A stretch of DNA of 64,000 bases from Phaeobacter porticola (GTDB lineage Bacteria > Pseudomonadota > Alphaproteobacteria > Rhodobacterales > Rhodobacteraceae): NCBI RefSeq assembly GCF_001888185.1, contig NZ_CP016364.1, forward strand, positions 1,364,001 through 1,428,000, read 5' to 3'. The first letter of the stretch is position 1, and every line of letters begins with the position of its first letter. Below the pieces are notes generated by a model. The model searched no databases. It worked only from the letters and a program-made list of their open reading frames with translations, and was not told the DNA's origin. A program made the position numbers and the translations under genes. This document shows positions 25,968 through 34,593 of this stretch, piece by piece.

Positions 25968-27322
25968 CCCGCAAGGAGATCCCGATCTTCGATGCCAATT
26001 CAACCATGTTTCAGAACATTGGTTTGTTGAAAGTGGCAGAAACCGCGACCCGGCAGCATGGCGATATCGTGGCCATTCGTGTCAGCGACACCCGTGATCT
26101 CTATATCGCGGGCAGTCCTGAGTGTTTTCACTACTGGCGTGGCCATCAGGGGCATTTCCAGACCGACCTTGGTGATATTGCCAGCAATCAGGCCATCACG
26201 CGCATGTTGCTGGGCGATGAGCTGCAGGATCCCCGCTGGAGCGATGTGTGGGTGCTTACGGCCAACCGCATGTCGGCGATTGCGCGGGACTTTGATGGCT
26301 GGCTAGAAACCGCCCTTGCAGACGCAACCCGCACGTTGATCGCCGAACTGCCGCAGGATGGTACAGCGGCGGATCTACGCGATATCTGTCGTGACTGGTC
26401 TATCCGCGCGGTGTGCCCAGCGATTTTTGGCGCTGATCTGGATGTGGCTGAGATCGCGCAGGGGGTTGCCGATGTCGAAGGCTTCTACTTCGCCATGAGC
26501 ACAAAAGATGCCGCCGAGACCGCCGACCATGAAACTCTGGCCGAGTTTAAGGCCGCACGCGGCTTTCTGGACAAGGCCATCACAACCGCTTTGCGCAACA
26601 GCACACCGTCTGATCCTAATTTGATTGCGCAGATCGCAACGGTCATTCCGCAGGATGTGTCCGAGGCAGATCGGCTCAATCTGTTGCGGCCAACCGTGGG
26701 CCATGTGATCACCGAAAAGCTAAATATCGGCGGTCTGAGCCTGTTGTGGACCTTGGTGCAACTTGCCCAGGATCCACAGCTGGCCGCAGACATCAGTGCG
26801 GAATGTCACGGCAATGATCCATTGACGATGCGGGATGCCGACAGCCCCCTGGCGCTGTCCTCGGTCAAGGAAGGGCTGAGATTGTTCCCGGAGTTGCCGT
26901 TCATTTACCGTATCACCAGCGAAGAGGTCCCCATTGGCGACTATGTGATCCCCTCCGGGGCGACGGTTGTCTTCGCGCCATGGCTGGTGCACCGCGACCC
27001 GCGGTTCTGGGAGTCCCCTAAACGTTTTCAAGGGGATCGCTTCCTTGATGAAGCACAGCACCGCGCCCACTACTACCCCTTCGGGGTTGGCGCCCGCATT
27101 CGCTCGCGTGCCAATTTTATGCTGCATCAGCTGACCTTGGCCGCGCGATCCATCTGCGCGGCGCACAGTCTGGCACTCTCGCCTGATTGTCCGCGCGGCA
27201 ACATTCGCCCGCTGTTGCGCTCGGCGCTTATTCCGCGCGGCGTCGTTCCGGTGGTCTTTGCTCCGCGTGACGCATCAGCAATGGCTGCGGACGATCAATC
27301 ATTCGCTGATGCCACTCAATGA
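25964..27322 (+). CDS. Cytochrome P450-fold protein without the heme-ligating Cys
   Basis: 452 residues with overall P450 layout: ExxR at Glu303-Arg306 (VKEGLRLFPELP), the PHRDPRFWESPKRFQGDRF-like region near 342-360, and a heme-loop position YPFGVGARIRSRANF at 371-385. The canonical pattern is F-x-x-G-x-R-x-C-x-G; here the Cys is Arg380 (codon CGC at 27101-27103) and the Gly is Arg382. The I-helix segment (NIGGLSLLWTL, near 254-264) also lacks the acid-Thr pair. Yet the frame is intact and coupled by four bases to the preceding gene. It is either a heme-less pseudoenzyme, uses different ligation, or is recently inactivated. Confidence 0.85.
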   Translation: MTRKEIPIFDANSTMFQNIGLLKVAETATRQHGDIVAIRVSDTRDLYIAGSPECFHYWRGHQGHFQTDLGDIASNQAITRMLLGDELQDPRWSDVWVLTANRMSAIARDFDGWLETALADATRTLIAELPQDGTAADLRDICRDWSIRAVCPAIFGADLDVAEIAQGVADVEGFYFAMSTKDAAETADHETLAEFKAARGFLDKAITTALRNSTPSDPNLIAQIATVIPQDVSEADRLNLLRPTVGHVITEKLNIGGLSLLWTLVQLAQDPQLAADISAECHGNDPLTMRDADSPLALSSVKEGLRLFPELPFIYRITSEEVPIGDYVIPSGATVVFAPWLVHRDPRFWESPKRFQGDRFLDEAQHRAHYYPFGVGARIRSRANFMLHQLTLAARSICAAHSLALSPDCPRGNIRPLLRSALIPRGVVPVVFAPRDASAMAADDQSFADATQ

Positions 27323-27363
27323 TGCCTGCCCAACCGGATCAATCACGAAAAGGAAGATCGCAG

Positions 27364-28923
27364 ATGTTTGAGACATTTATTGCAGACCTCCGTGAAACCC
27401 TGCTCTCGCAACCGGACCGCCCGGCATTGATCACCTCTGAGGAGGTGATCAGTTTTGGCAGCTTGGCTCGCCGGGTTGAAGGCATCCTGCGCGCGCTCGA
27501 CGATATGCCGCCGGGGCTCAGCCTGATTGTCGGTCATAAGGAACCGGATTGCATTGCCGCGATGATTGCCTGCGCCATTGCTGGGCGCGCTTTTGCCTTT
27601 GCCGACCGCTCCACGCCGATGGACCGCTTGGAACAGATCGCCAGCACCGCCGCGGCCAGTCATATCTTGGCCTTTGGCCAGGAAACTCTGCTAGGTGGTT
27701 TGCCGGTCCAGACGCTAAAGGACCTGCCGACACGCACGCCTCAGCTGGAATTGGGAGCTGCGCTCTCTGAGGAGGGACCCTTCTATGTGATTTTCACCTC
27801 CGGCAGCACCGGCACGCCAAAGGGGGTGCCGATTTCACGGGGCAACTATATGGCGCTGCACCGTTGGTATACGCCGCTACTGGGGGCTGTCAGACCGGAG
27901 GGGGCGCATGTGAACCATGCCAGCATGGCCTTTGACATGGGCATGTTTGATCTCTGGCCAACCCTGTCTCTGGGGCGTCCTGTGCATTTGCTCAACCATG
28001 CAAACAACATTATGCCCCGCAACAACATCCGTCATCTGACCCGCGTTGATGTGGCCTCTCCGGCGTCTTGGGCGTCGACCCCTTCGCTGTTGCAATTGAT
28101 GTGCACGGACCCGCAGTTCACCGCTGAAAACCTGCCGGATCTGCGCTTTTTCGTGGTCGGCGGTGAGATGCTGCCGGGTGCGCTGGTCCAGGAACTACAG
28201 ACCCGCTTTCCGCAGGCTCAGGTGCTGAATGGCTATGGCCCGTCCGAGGCGACTTGTGCGACGCATCTCTACCCGATCAGCGTCGCAGATGCTGGTGCAG
28301 ATGGCGCGATGAAAATCGGCTGCGCGGTTGGGGAAAACCGGATGCAGATCATCGACGCAGACGGTGAAGACGTTCCCGCAGGCGAGCAAGGCGAGCTGGT
28401 CTTGTCCGGCCCGCAGGTTATCAGCCACTATTTGCCTCGGGATCACCCCGCCAATGCCGCACTTAACCAAGAGGACGGCATCAATACCTATCGCACCGGT
28501 GATCTCGCCCGTCTTGATGTGGATGGAAATCTGATCCTGCTGGGCCGGATCGACCGGCAGGTCAAACTTCTGGGCAACCGGATAGAATTGAACGAAATCG
28601 AGCGTATCGCAGAAGGCTACTCAGCTGTACGCAAAGCTGTCTGCCTGCCGCAAAAAGACGCCGCCGACCGCGTCACCGGGTTGCAGCTCTTTGTAGAGCC
28701 TCTGGCCGGGGCCACCTGTGAACGGGATGGCTTGTTTGCCCATATGGGCAAACATCTCTCGGCGCAGGTGCTACCGCGTGATCTGCGGATTGTGTCGGCT
28801 TTTCCGGTGACCAGCAATGGCAAGCTGGACACGCGCAGCCTGCTGGAGCTGCCGACTGCACGGACCCCCTCGCGCGGCATCGCGGCATCTGACACGGGTT
28901 TGATGGCGGAGGCTGTGAAATGA
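27364..28923 (+). CDS. DltA-like amino-acid adenylating enzyme 2
   Basis: 519 residues from ATG 27364, where AAGGAAG gives a ribosome site; GTG-like codons upstream are less likely. Motifs: VIFTSGSTGTPKGVP, MAFDMGMFDLWPTL with the amino-group-binding Asp, STPSLLQLMC, VVGGEMLPG, NGYGPSEATCAT, YRTGDLARLD, GRIDRQVKLLGNRIE, and the catalytic Lys in TSNGKLDTRSL. It is clearly related to, but diverged from, enzyme 1, so a second amino acid is likely. No carrier protein is adjacent; it would have to use one of the three others. It overlaps the next gene by four bases. Confidence 0.9.
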   Translation: MFETFIADLRETLLSQPDRPALITSEEVISFGSLARRVEGILRALDDMPPGLSLIVGHKEPDCIAAMIACAIAGRAFAFADRSTPMDRLEQIASTAAASHILAFGQETLLGGLPVQTLKDLPTRTPQLELGAALSEEGPFYVIFTSGSTGTPKGVPISRGNYMALHRWYTPLLGAVRPEGAHVNHASMAFDMGMFDLWPTLSLGRPVHLLNHANNIMPRNNIRHLTRVDVASPASWASTPSLLQLMCTDPQFTAENLPDLRFFVVGGEMLPGALVQELQTRFPQAQVLNGYGPSEATCATHLYPISVADAGADGAMKIGCAVGENRMQIIDADGEDVPAGEQGELVLSGPQVISHYLPRDHPANAALNQEDGINTYRTGDLARLDVDGNLILLGRIDRQVKLLGNRIELNEIERIAEGYSAVRKAVCLPQKDAADRVTGLQLFVEPLAGATCERDGLFAHMGKHLSAQVLPRDLRIVSAFPVTSNGKLDTRSLLELPTARTPSRGIAASDTGLMAEAVK

Positions 28924-30332
28924 GCCTGTTCGCTGACGCCGATAGGCCCCGCTGGCCCGATCAAACGGCCGCGGTGATTGGATCCGGGTTTGCCGGCATG
29001 GTGGCCGCCGCCGTTCTGGCGCGGGTTTTTGGCACCGTCTGGCTGATTGATCGCGAAGACCATCCAAATGTGCCTGCCTTGCGCAAAACCGTTCCGCAGG
29101 CCGCCCATGTGCATGCGTTGCTGCAATCAGGTCAGAATGTGCTGGAACAGGTTTTTCCCGGCTTCGAATGCAAGGCCATCGCCCAGGGAAGCCTGCCGCT
29201 CAAGGTTCGGAGCGGCTGGCGCAGCTTCAGTGCAGGGCGCTGGTTGCCGCCGGTCGAAACCGGGGTGCAGGTTTTGTCGCAAACCCGTCCGGCACTTGAT
29301 CATCTGATCAGACAGCAGATTGCTGGTATCGCGGGCATACTTCCGCTGTTGGGGCGTGTTACGGGCTTGCTGGCGGATGACGCGGGCGCGATCTCTGGTC
29401 TGCGCTTGCTGCAAGACGGTACCGAGCGTGAACTCGCCGTTGATCTGGTGGTGGATGCTGCGGGCCGGGCAGAGCAGGGCGCAGGCTGGCTTGCGGCACT
29501 TGGCCATACCGCACCGCCGGTTGAAACCGGATACCCAGAGGTTCGCTATGTCTCTGGCCTGTTCTCCCGCCAGCTTGACGCAGGTGAGGATCTTGCTGGG
29601 TGGCTCAACTTTGCCTCGGCGCCGATGACACGCGGCGCGGTTCTGGCGCCAGTAGAAGGGGGGCGCTGGATGGCCACGGCGACCTGCCGCTTTGACACGC
29701 AGGCCCCCGCAACCCCAGCAGAGTTTCGGGCGTTTCTTGAGGCGCTGCCAGACGACAAAATCAGCAGCCTGGTTAGGGACGAGACTCTGGTGAGCGAGCT
29801 GAAAAGCTATCGCATCGCCTCTGTACGCTTCAACCGCTTTGATCAGGCCACACAGCCTCTCCCGCTGGGCTACCTGCCCATTGGGGACCGGATTGCCACT
29901 TTTAACCCGCTCTATGGTCAAGGCATGTCGGTGGCGGCGCTTCAGTGTCAGGCGCTTGCGGATGCCTTGGGGCAGGTGACAACCGCTGATCCATCTTCCG
30001 ACTGGCGTGCGGCTCTTGCTGCACCATACCTAGCCAGTGCTGCGGTGCCCGCCGAAGCTGCGTGGCTGATCGGTCAGGCAAGCGATATGGAGTATCCGGC
30101 CTACAGGGGTCAGCCTTCAGCGGCAGCAGTGGCCCTGAACAAGGATCTACGCCGCGCCTTTGCGACCTCAATCGGCCGGGCCGACAGGATGCGCCGCATT
30201 GATCAGGTACTGCACCTGCTTGAACCTCTCTCGCATTTGTCGTCGCTGGTCCACCGCCCCACTGGCTCGGGTGATCCGCGTCAGGATACGGCCTTGGCAC
30301 AGGCGCGCGACATCTCCCCCGCTTTGAATTGA
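28920..30332 (+). CDS. FAD-dependent monooxygenase/oxidoreductase
   Basis: 470 residues. FAD-binding GSGFAGMVAAAVLAR after a short N-terminus, VVDAAGR in the middle, and the second FAD motif GDRIATFNPLYGQGMSVAA near residue 325. This matches the class of single-component flavoprotein hydroxylases, epoxidases and related dehydrogenases that includes squalene-epoxidase-like enzymes; the WxWxIP motif of Trp halogenases is not seen. A tailoring oxidation of a carrier-bound or free intermediate is inferred. Coupled by four bases to adenylating enzyme 2. Confidence 0.86.
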   Translation: MSLFADADRPRWPDQTAAVIGSGFAGMVAAAVLARVFGTVWLIDREDHPNVPALRKTVPQAAHVHALLQSGQNVLEQVFPGFECKAIAQGSLPLKVRSGWRSFSAGRWLPPVETGVQVLSQTRPALDHLIRQQIAGIAGILPLLGRVTGLLADDAGAISGLRLLQDGTERELAVDLVVDAAGRAEQGAGWLAALGHTAPPVETGYPEVRYVSGLFSRQLDAGEDLAGWLNFASAPMTRGAVLAPVEGGRWMATATCRFDTQAPATPAEFRAFLEALPDDKISSLVRDETLVSELKSYRIASVRFNRFDQATQPLPLGYLPIGDRIATFNPLYGQGMSVAALQCQALADALGQVTTADPSSDWRAALAAPYLASAAVPAEAAWLIGQASDMEYPAYRGQPSAAAVALNKDLRRAFATSIGRADRMRRIDQVLHLLEPLSHLSSLVHRPTGSGDPRQDTALAQARDISPALN

Positions 30333-30348
30333 TGAAAGGAATTGCCCG

Positions 30349-31341
30349 ATGAAACTCTTTACCACGGCTCCCCCCTCTGTTCGGTCCAGCGCAGGGGATT
30401 ATCTGAGCAGGATTGCCGATATCGCCCGCTGGCATGAGGATGCAGGCGTTGAGGGCATGTTGATCTACACAGACAATTCGTTGATGGACCCATGGACGGT
30501 CGCCCAGGCAACCATTGAACGCACATCCAAATTTGTGCCATTGGTCGCAACCCAGCCGCTTTATATGCATCCGTTGGCAGTGGCGCGAAAAATCTCATCG
30601 CTGGGGTTCCTCTACGGACGCAAACTGGCGTTGAATATGGTTGCAGGCGGGTTCGTGCGGGATCTCAAACAGCTTGGCGATCAGGCCGAACATGATCCGC
30701 GCTATGATCGGCTGACCGAATACAGCCAGATCATGATGGCATTGTTGCACGGCGAAACCGTGACGCTGGCTGGGGAATACTACCAGGTTGAGGGGCTGCG
30801 ACTGGAGCCTGCGCTGGACGAGGCGCTGATGCCGGATCTCTTTGTGTCCGGTATGTCACCCGCCTGCCAGGCCACAGCCGCGACGCTGGGGGCCACAAGG
30901 TTGAGCTACACAAAACCGCGCGAGCAGCTGGATCAAGCCGCAGTTGCGGGCAAAAACCTTGGCGTGCGATTTGGCGTGATTGCCCGTCCACGCAGCGAAG
31001 ACGCCTGGGAGGAAGCCCGTGCGCGGTTCCCGGCCGACCGGCGCGGCCAATTGGCCCATCGCATGGCACAGGGGACATCCGATTCCATCTGGCACCAGCA
31101 GATCTCAGCCGTGGCCGAAGAACTGGAAGATGCGCGGTCCGGGGCCTATTGGCTGTTTCCGATCAAGAACTACAAGACCTTCTGCCCGTATCTTGTCGGC
31201 AGCTACGAAGAGGTAGCAGACTACATCCAAAGCTATATTTCGCTGGGGTTTGAAACGCTGATCCTTGACGTGCCGCAAGGGCGCGACGATCTGGCCCACA
31301 CCATGCGGGCCTTCGATCTTTGCCAGCAACCGGTGGTGTGA
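30349..31341 (+). CDS. LLM-class (bacterial luciferase-like) flavin monooxygenase
   Basis: 330-residue TIM-barrel enzyme that would use reduced FMN and O2. Visible marks are LALNMVAGGFVRDLKQLGD, HDPRYDRLTEYSQIM and GSYEEVADYIQSYISLGFETLILD, as in alkanesulfonate-monooxygenase-like proteins. In natural-product pathways such enzymes hydroxylate carrier-bound acyl chains (BtrO in butirosin is an example) or nitrogen. AAAGGAATT precedes the ATG. No flavin reductase gene is in the run, so reduced flavin must come from elsewhere. Confidence 0.9.
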   Translation: MKLFTTAPPSVRSSAGDYLSRIADIARWHEDAGVEGMLIYTDNSLMDPWTVAQATIERTSKFVPLVATQPLYMHPLAVARKISSLGFLYGRKLALNMVAGGFVRDLKQLGDQAEHDPRYDRLTEYSQIMMALLHGETVTLAGEYYQVEGLRLEPALDEALMPDLFVSGMSPACQATAATLGATRLSYTKPREQLDQAAVAGKNLGVRFGVIARPRSEDAWEEARARFPADRRGQLAHRMAQGTSDSIWHQQISAVAEELEDARSGAYWLFPIKNYKTFCPYLVGSYEEVADYIQSYISLGFETLILDVPQGRDDLAHTMRAFDLCQQPVV

Positions 31342-31350
31342 GCGGCGATT

Positions 31351-32514
31351 ATGTTCAAACGCACTCTATTCGAAGCAGATCATGAAACCCTGCGCCACCA
31401 GATTGCTGACTTTCTGGAGACACAGGTGGTGCCGGATCACCCGCAATGGGTGGCGGATCGACAGGCTCCACGTGCGATCTGGCAACAGGCTGGTGCGGCA
31501 GGGTTGCTCTGTCGTACCATCCCCACCGACTGCGGCGGGCACGGTGGCGATTTTCGGGACTCAGTGGTCATCATTGAAGAAATCGCCAAACGGCGGCTCT
31601 GCGGTCTTTTGACCTTTCTTCAAAGCGATATTGTCGCCCCCTATCTGCACCGCTTGGGGAATGAGGTTCAGCGGCAGGAATATCTGCCGGGCCTGTGTTC
31701 AGGGCGGCGCATTGGGGCGATTGCCTTGACCGAACCGCAAGGCGGCTCCGATCTGCATGCGCTGAGCTGCGCGGCAGAACAGGACGGTGACGAGATTGTC
31801 CTGACGGGGGAGAAGACACATATCTCAAACGGCTCTCAGGCCGATCTCATTATCGTGGCCGCCCGTAAGGGGGGCACGGATGGGGGGACCGGACAACCCA
31901 CGGGCTTTGACATGGTGCTAGTGGATGCCGACGCACCCGGCCTGACGCGCAGCCGGATCAACAAAACCGGGATGCCTGCGCTTGACACCAGCCATTTGCG
32001 GTTTGACGGTTGTCGCGTGCCACAGGGCAATCTCTTGGGGGCCAGCGGCATGGGGTTCTTCTATCTGGTGAGCTTCCTGAGCATCGAACGGCTGGTGCTT
32101 GCGGTCTATGCTCAGGCCATGACAGAGACGCTGCTGCAAGAGACGGTGAAGCTGTGCAGTACACGCCAGACCGGGCAGGGAACGACATTGGATTATCAGG
32201 CAACGCAATTCCGGCTGGCTGATCTCTATGGTGAGGCCATGGCCAACAGATCCTTTGTCGACAGCTGCATTACAGATCATCTGGCCGGACGGTTGGACAA
32301 TCGCAATGCCTGTATCGCCAAACTGCGCAGTACCGAGACCTTGGCTGCGATTGCGGCGGCGAAACTGCAACTATCTGGTGCCCGCGGCTATTGCACGGAG
32401 GGACCTGACACCGCAACGCAGGACGTGCTCGACAGTGCGATTCAAACCATCTGGGGCGGCAGCAGCGAAGTGATGCGCAATGTGGTGGGAAGCAGCCTCG
32501 CAAACATCCTGTGA
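31351..32514 (+). CDS. Acyl-CoA dehydrogenase
   Basis: 387 residues, a complete three-domain enzyme. IALTEPQGGSDLHAL gives the flavin-contacting signature near residue 130, GEKTHISNGSQADLI follows, and the C-terminal IWGGSSEVMRNVV replaces the YEGT of short-chain enzymes, as in the GGTSEIM subgroup where the catalytic base lies elsewhere. Probable role: alpha,beta-desaturation of a carrier- or CoA-bound unit. This is the second complete dehydrogenase of the run, besides the one in the fusion at 18104. Confidence 0.92.
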   Translation: MFKRTLFEADHETLRHQIADFLETQVVPDHPQWVADRQAPRAIWQQAGAAGLLCRTIPTDCGGHGGDFRDSVVIIEEIAKRRLCGLLTFLQSDIVAPYLHRLGNEVQRQEYLPGLCSGRRIGAIALTEPQGGSDLHALSCAAEQDGDEIVLTGEKTHISNGSQADLIIVAARKGGTDGGTGQPTGFDMVLVDADAPGLTRSRINKTGMPALDTSHLRFDGCRVPQGNLLGASGMGFFYLVSFLSIERLVLAVYAQAMTETLLQETVKLCSTRQTGQGTTLDYQATQFRLADLYGEAMANRSFVDSCITDHLAGRLDNRNACIAKLRSTETLAAIAAAKLQLSGARGYCTEGPDTATQDVLDSAIQTIWGGSSEVMRNVVGSSLANIL

Positions 32515-32522
32515 GGTGGTGC

Positions 32523-33296
32523 ATGCCCGCGTCTGATCATCATGTCCCGGTCCCCGCATTGCAACCGGGGCAGGTTCACCTGTGGCAGGGGACTGTGGGC
32601 TGCGGCGCTTTGGCTGATCTTGACCCAACCGTCCTGTCACCGTCAGAGCAGGCGCGAATGGCCAGCATCGCAAACACCGACGCGCGCGCGCTTTATGCCG
32701 CGTCGCATGTGGCCCTGCGACATGTTCTTGCAGCCTATGATGGCCGTCCGGCCAGAAACCTCAGGTTCAGGACCGCTGAAGGGGGTAAGCCAGGGCTTGT
32801 TGACGGGCGCGGGCTGTCATTTAACCTGTCGCATTCCGGGCAGATGCTGCTGATCGCGGTGGCCGACGATTGCGAGCTGGGCGTCGATATTGAACAACAG
32901 CGAGGCGGCCACAGGTCCGAGGCCGTCGCCCGCCGTTTCTTTGCGCCCGAAGAATATACTGCGCTGGCAACATGTCCTGTACATCTGAGGTCAGACTATT
33001 TCACCCAGATATGGGCGCTGAAAGAGGCCTATATCAAGGCCACGGGGCAGGGGCTTGCGCAGCCACTGCAGGGATTTGCGGTCCAGTGTCTTGAGGACCG
33101 TGCCGAGCTTATGCGCTGTGACATAGGCAGGCCTGATGATTGGACATTGGTCACCTGGACACCGACACCCGGATACAAGGCTGCTCTGGCCGCTCAACGA
33201 CCGGCGCTCGAGGTCCATCATTTCGATCTTTCTGAGGCAGACATCCCCAGCCCAGCAGGTTCTCTTTTCCGCAAACCACATTCTGGCCGTCCTTAA
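32523..33296 (+). CDS. Sfp-type 4'-phosphopantetheinyl transferase
   Basis: Transfers phosphopantetheine from CoA to the Ser of the carrier proteins. 257 residues from ATG 32523 with GAGG just upstream; GTG 32511 is less likely. Motifs: FNLSHSGQMLLIAV, LGVDIEQQR with the Mg-binding Asp-x-Glu, and the signature WALKEAYIKATGQGL. Last gene of the 20-gene run, eight bases after the dehydrogenase. Its presence strongly supports carrier-protein-based biosynthesis in this run. Confidence 0.93.
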   Translation: MPASDHHVPVPALQPGQVHLWQGTVGCGALADLDPTVLSPSEQARMASIANTDARALYAASHVALRHVLAAYDGRPARNLRFRTAEGGKPGLVDGRGLSFNLSHSGQMLLIAVADDCELGVDIEQQRGGHRSEAVARRFFAPEEYTALATCPVHLRSDYFTQIWALKEAYIKATGQGLAQPLQGFAVQCLEDRAELMRCDIGRPDDWTLVTWTPTPGYKAALAAQRPALEVHHFDLSEADIPSPAGSLFRKPHSGRP

Positions 33297-33446
33297 TCCG
33301 TATTGAGGACGCGCGCGCTACCGCGATCAGCCAGATTGACCCCGTCCTCTGGCGCAGTCCTGATATTTCACGACAGGGGACATGACCCGCAGCAACCGGT
33401 CGCGATCTGAAATCCGCGACTGGTCAGCAGACCCAAGAGGTATCCC

Positions 33447-34037
33447 ATGACCGCCCATCGTTTCCGCCCCCCGTCGCTATCTCATCTCACCCGCTTTATG
33501 GCCATTGGTCTGGCCGCGCTTGGCATCGGCAGCGGTGCCGCCATTGCAAAGAGCGTGCAGATCCCTGAACTGGCGACCCCGATCACCACGGTCCGGCTGA
33601 TTGGCGATGAAACCACGCTGAAGCTGAGCAACGGAATCGGCGCGGCGCAAACGCTGGAAATCTCGACCGGGAACAGCGTTGGTTGCCGACTGGATGCCCG
33701 CGTCGAACAGAGCGGTGACACCTTAGAGATCCATCTGACGCGATCCGGGATCGAAACCAGCTGGTGGTGCGAACCGGAGCTGCACATCGCCATGCCGCCA
33801 GAGCTGGGCCTCAAGGTTGAGGTCGCCAAACTTGTTGCGGATATTCGCGGTGCTTTTGGTGCGGTTGATATCGCATCGGAGAACGCGGTGGTGAATTTTA
33901 CCGGCGACGCGGCACATTTCAAGCTGACTGGGGCAAAGGCGATTTCCCGCCTGGAGTTCGGCCCCGCGACAAAACGTGAAAACGTGGATGTGGCAGTGCC
34001 GCTGAACCTGTCGCATGTCTCATTCCGCACGGAATAA
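33447..34037 (+). CDS. Secreted beta-rich protein of unknown function
   Basis: 196 residues, AAGAGG before the ATG. The signal peptide is visible (FMAIGLAALGIGSGAAIA, likely cut near AIAKS). The mature protein is a series of short beta strands (VRLIGDETTLKLSNG, VEVAKLVADIRGAFGAVDIASENAVVNFTG) resembling DUF2807/DUF4097-type beta-helix-like proteins. It lies 150 bases after the cluster and may or may not be part of it. Confidence 0.72.
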   Translation: MTAHRFRPPSLSHLTRFMAIGLAALGIGSGAAIAKSVQIPELATPITTVRLIGDETTLKLSNGIGAAQTLEISTGNSVGCRLDARVEQSGDTLEIHLTRSGIETSWWCEPELHIAMPPELGLKVEVAKLVADIRGAFGAVDIASENAVVNFTGDAAHFKLTGAKAISRLEFGPATKRENVDVAVPLNLSHVSFRTE

Positions 34038-34593
34038 AACACCAGCGTGGCGATGGATGCTGATCACATGCTGTTCTGGACCCTTGCGGCTTGGACCGCA
34101 TGACCCAGGGGGCTATCTGGCCAAAATGTGAATATTGAGAAACGGAATTGTGCAATAAGCTCACAACCTGTTATAGAGCAGATGGAAATTGAATAACCTT
34201 ATGGGAGGTCTGGATCTCTCATAGGTAAAATACACTGACGTAGGGTGACCAGCGGTGCGACCGAGGCGCAGAACAACTCAGACTTCCACGAGATTGTCCC
34301 GTCTCATCCTGCGGAGTCCCAAGCCATATCACGCGAAATTAGAGCGCTCTGGGGCAACATCATCATCGTCCCGCCGGGCCTCACACGCAGGCCCGGCGAC
34401 CCTAATGTCGGCACCGCATCATGGCCCGCATCCCCCCAGGTCTTTTATTCGAACATCCCCGACACCGGATATGAAATTGACACAGTCGTTTCATCTGGAC
34501 AGGGCATCGTCAAACAGAGGTGAGAGACGCGATCCTCGGCCGCGCCCGCCTCGCAATGACGTAAGACGACAGTCTCAGTAAGGCACTTACCTA
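34038..34593. other. Intergenic stretch with an inverted repeat, no convincing gene
   Basis: About 555 bases with lower coding character. Small plus-strand frames here have no ribosome site. The notable element is the perfect inverted repeat at 34372-34398, listed separately. The promoter of the downstream regulator must be near the 3' end. Confidence 0.5.
34372..34398. repeat. Perfect 10-bp inverted repeat with 7-base loop
   Basis: CGCCGGGCCT at 34372-34381 pairs with AGGCCCGGCG at 34389-34398 around CACACGC. No T-run follows on either strand at usual distance, so it is more like a palindromic intergenic element, an attenuating hairpin or a weak terminator than a standard terminator. Confidence 0.7.

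Noticed and set aside
28920-30332. FAD enzyme as a flavin-dependent tryptophan halogenase
   Set aside because: The WxWxIP motif was not seen; the sequence fits epoxidase/hydroxylase-type flavoproteins better.
12094-33296. Cluster as a tropodithietic acid, indigoidine, homoserine lactone or siderophore locus
   Set aside because: None of the diagnostic genes (tda sulfur genes, single-module indigoidine NRPS, luxI, NIS synthetases or siderophore receptor) is present.
12094-33296. Cluster as a teichoic-acid D-alanylation (dlt) operon
   Set aside because: DltA- and DltC-like genes occur, but dltB and dltD are absent and the surrounding genes point to secondary metabolism.
34245-34581. Short plus-strand ORFs in the 34.0-34.6 kb gap
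   Set aside because: They run through the inverted repeat, lack ribosome sites and show no domain.
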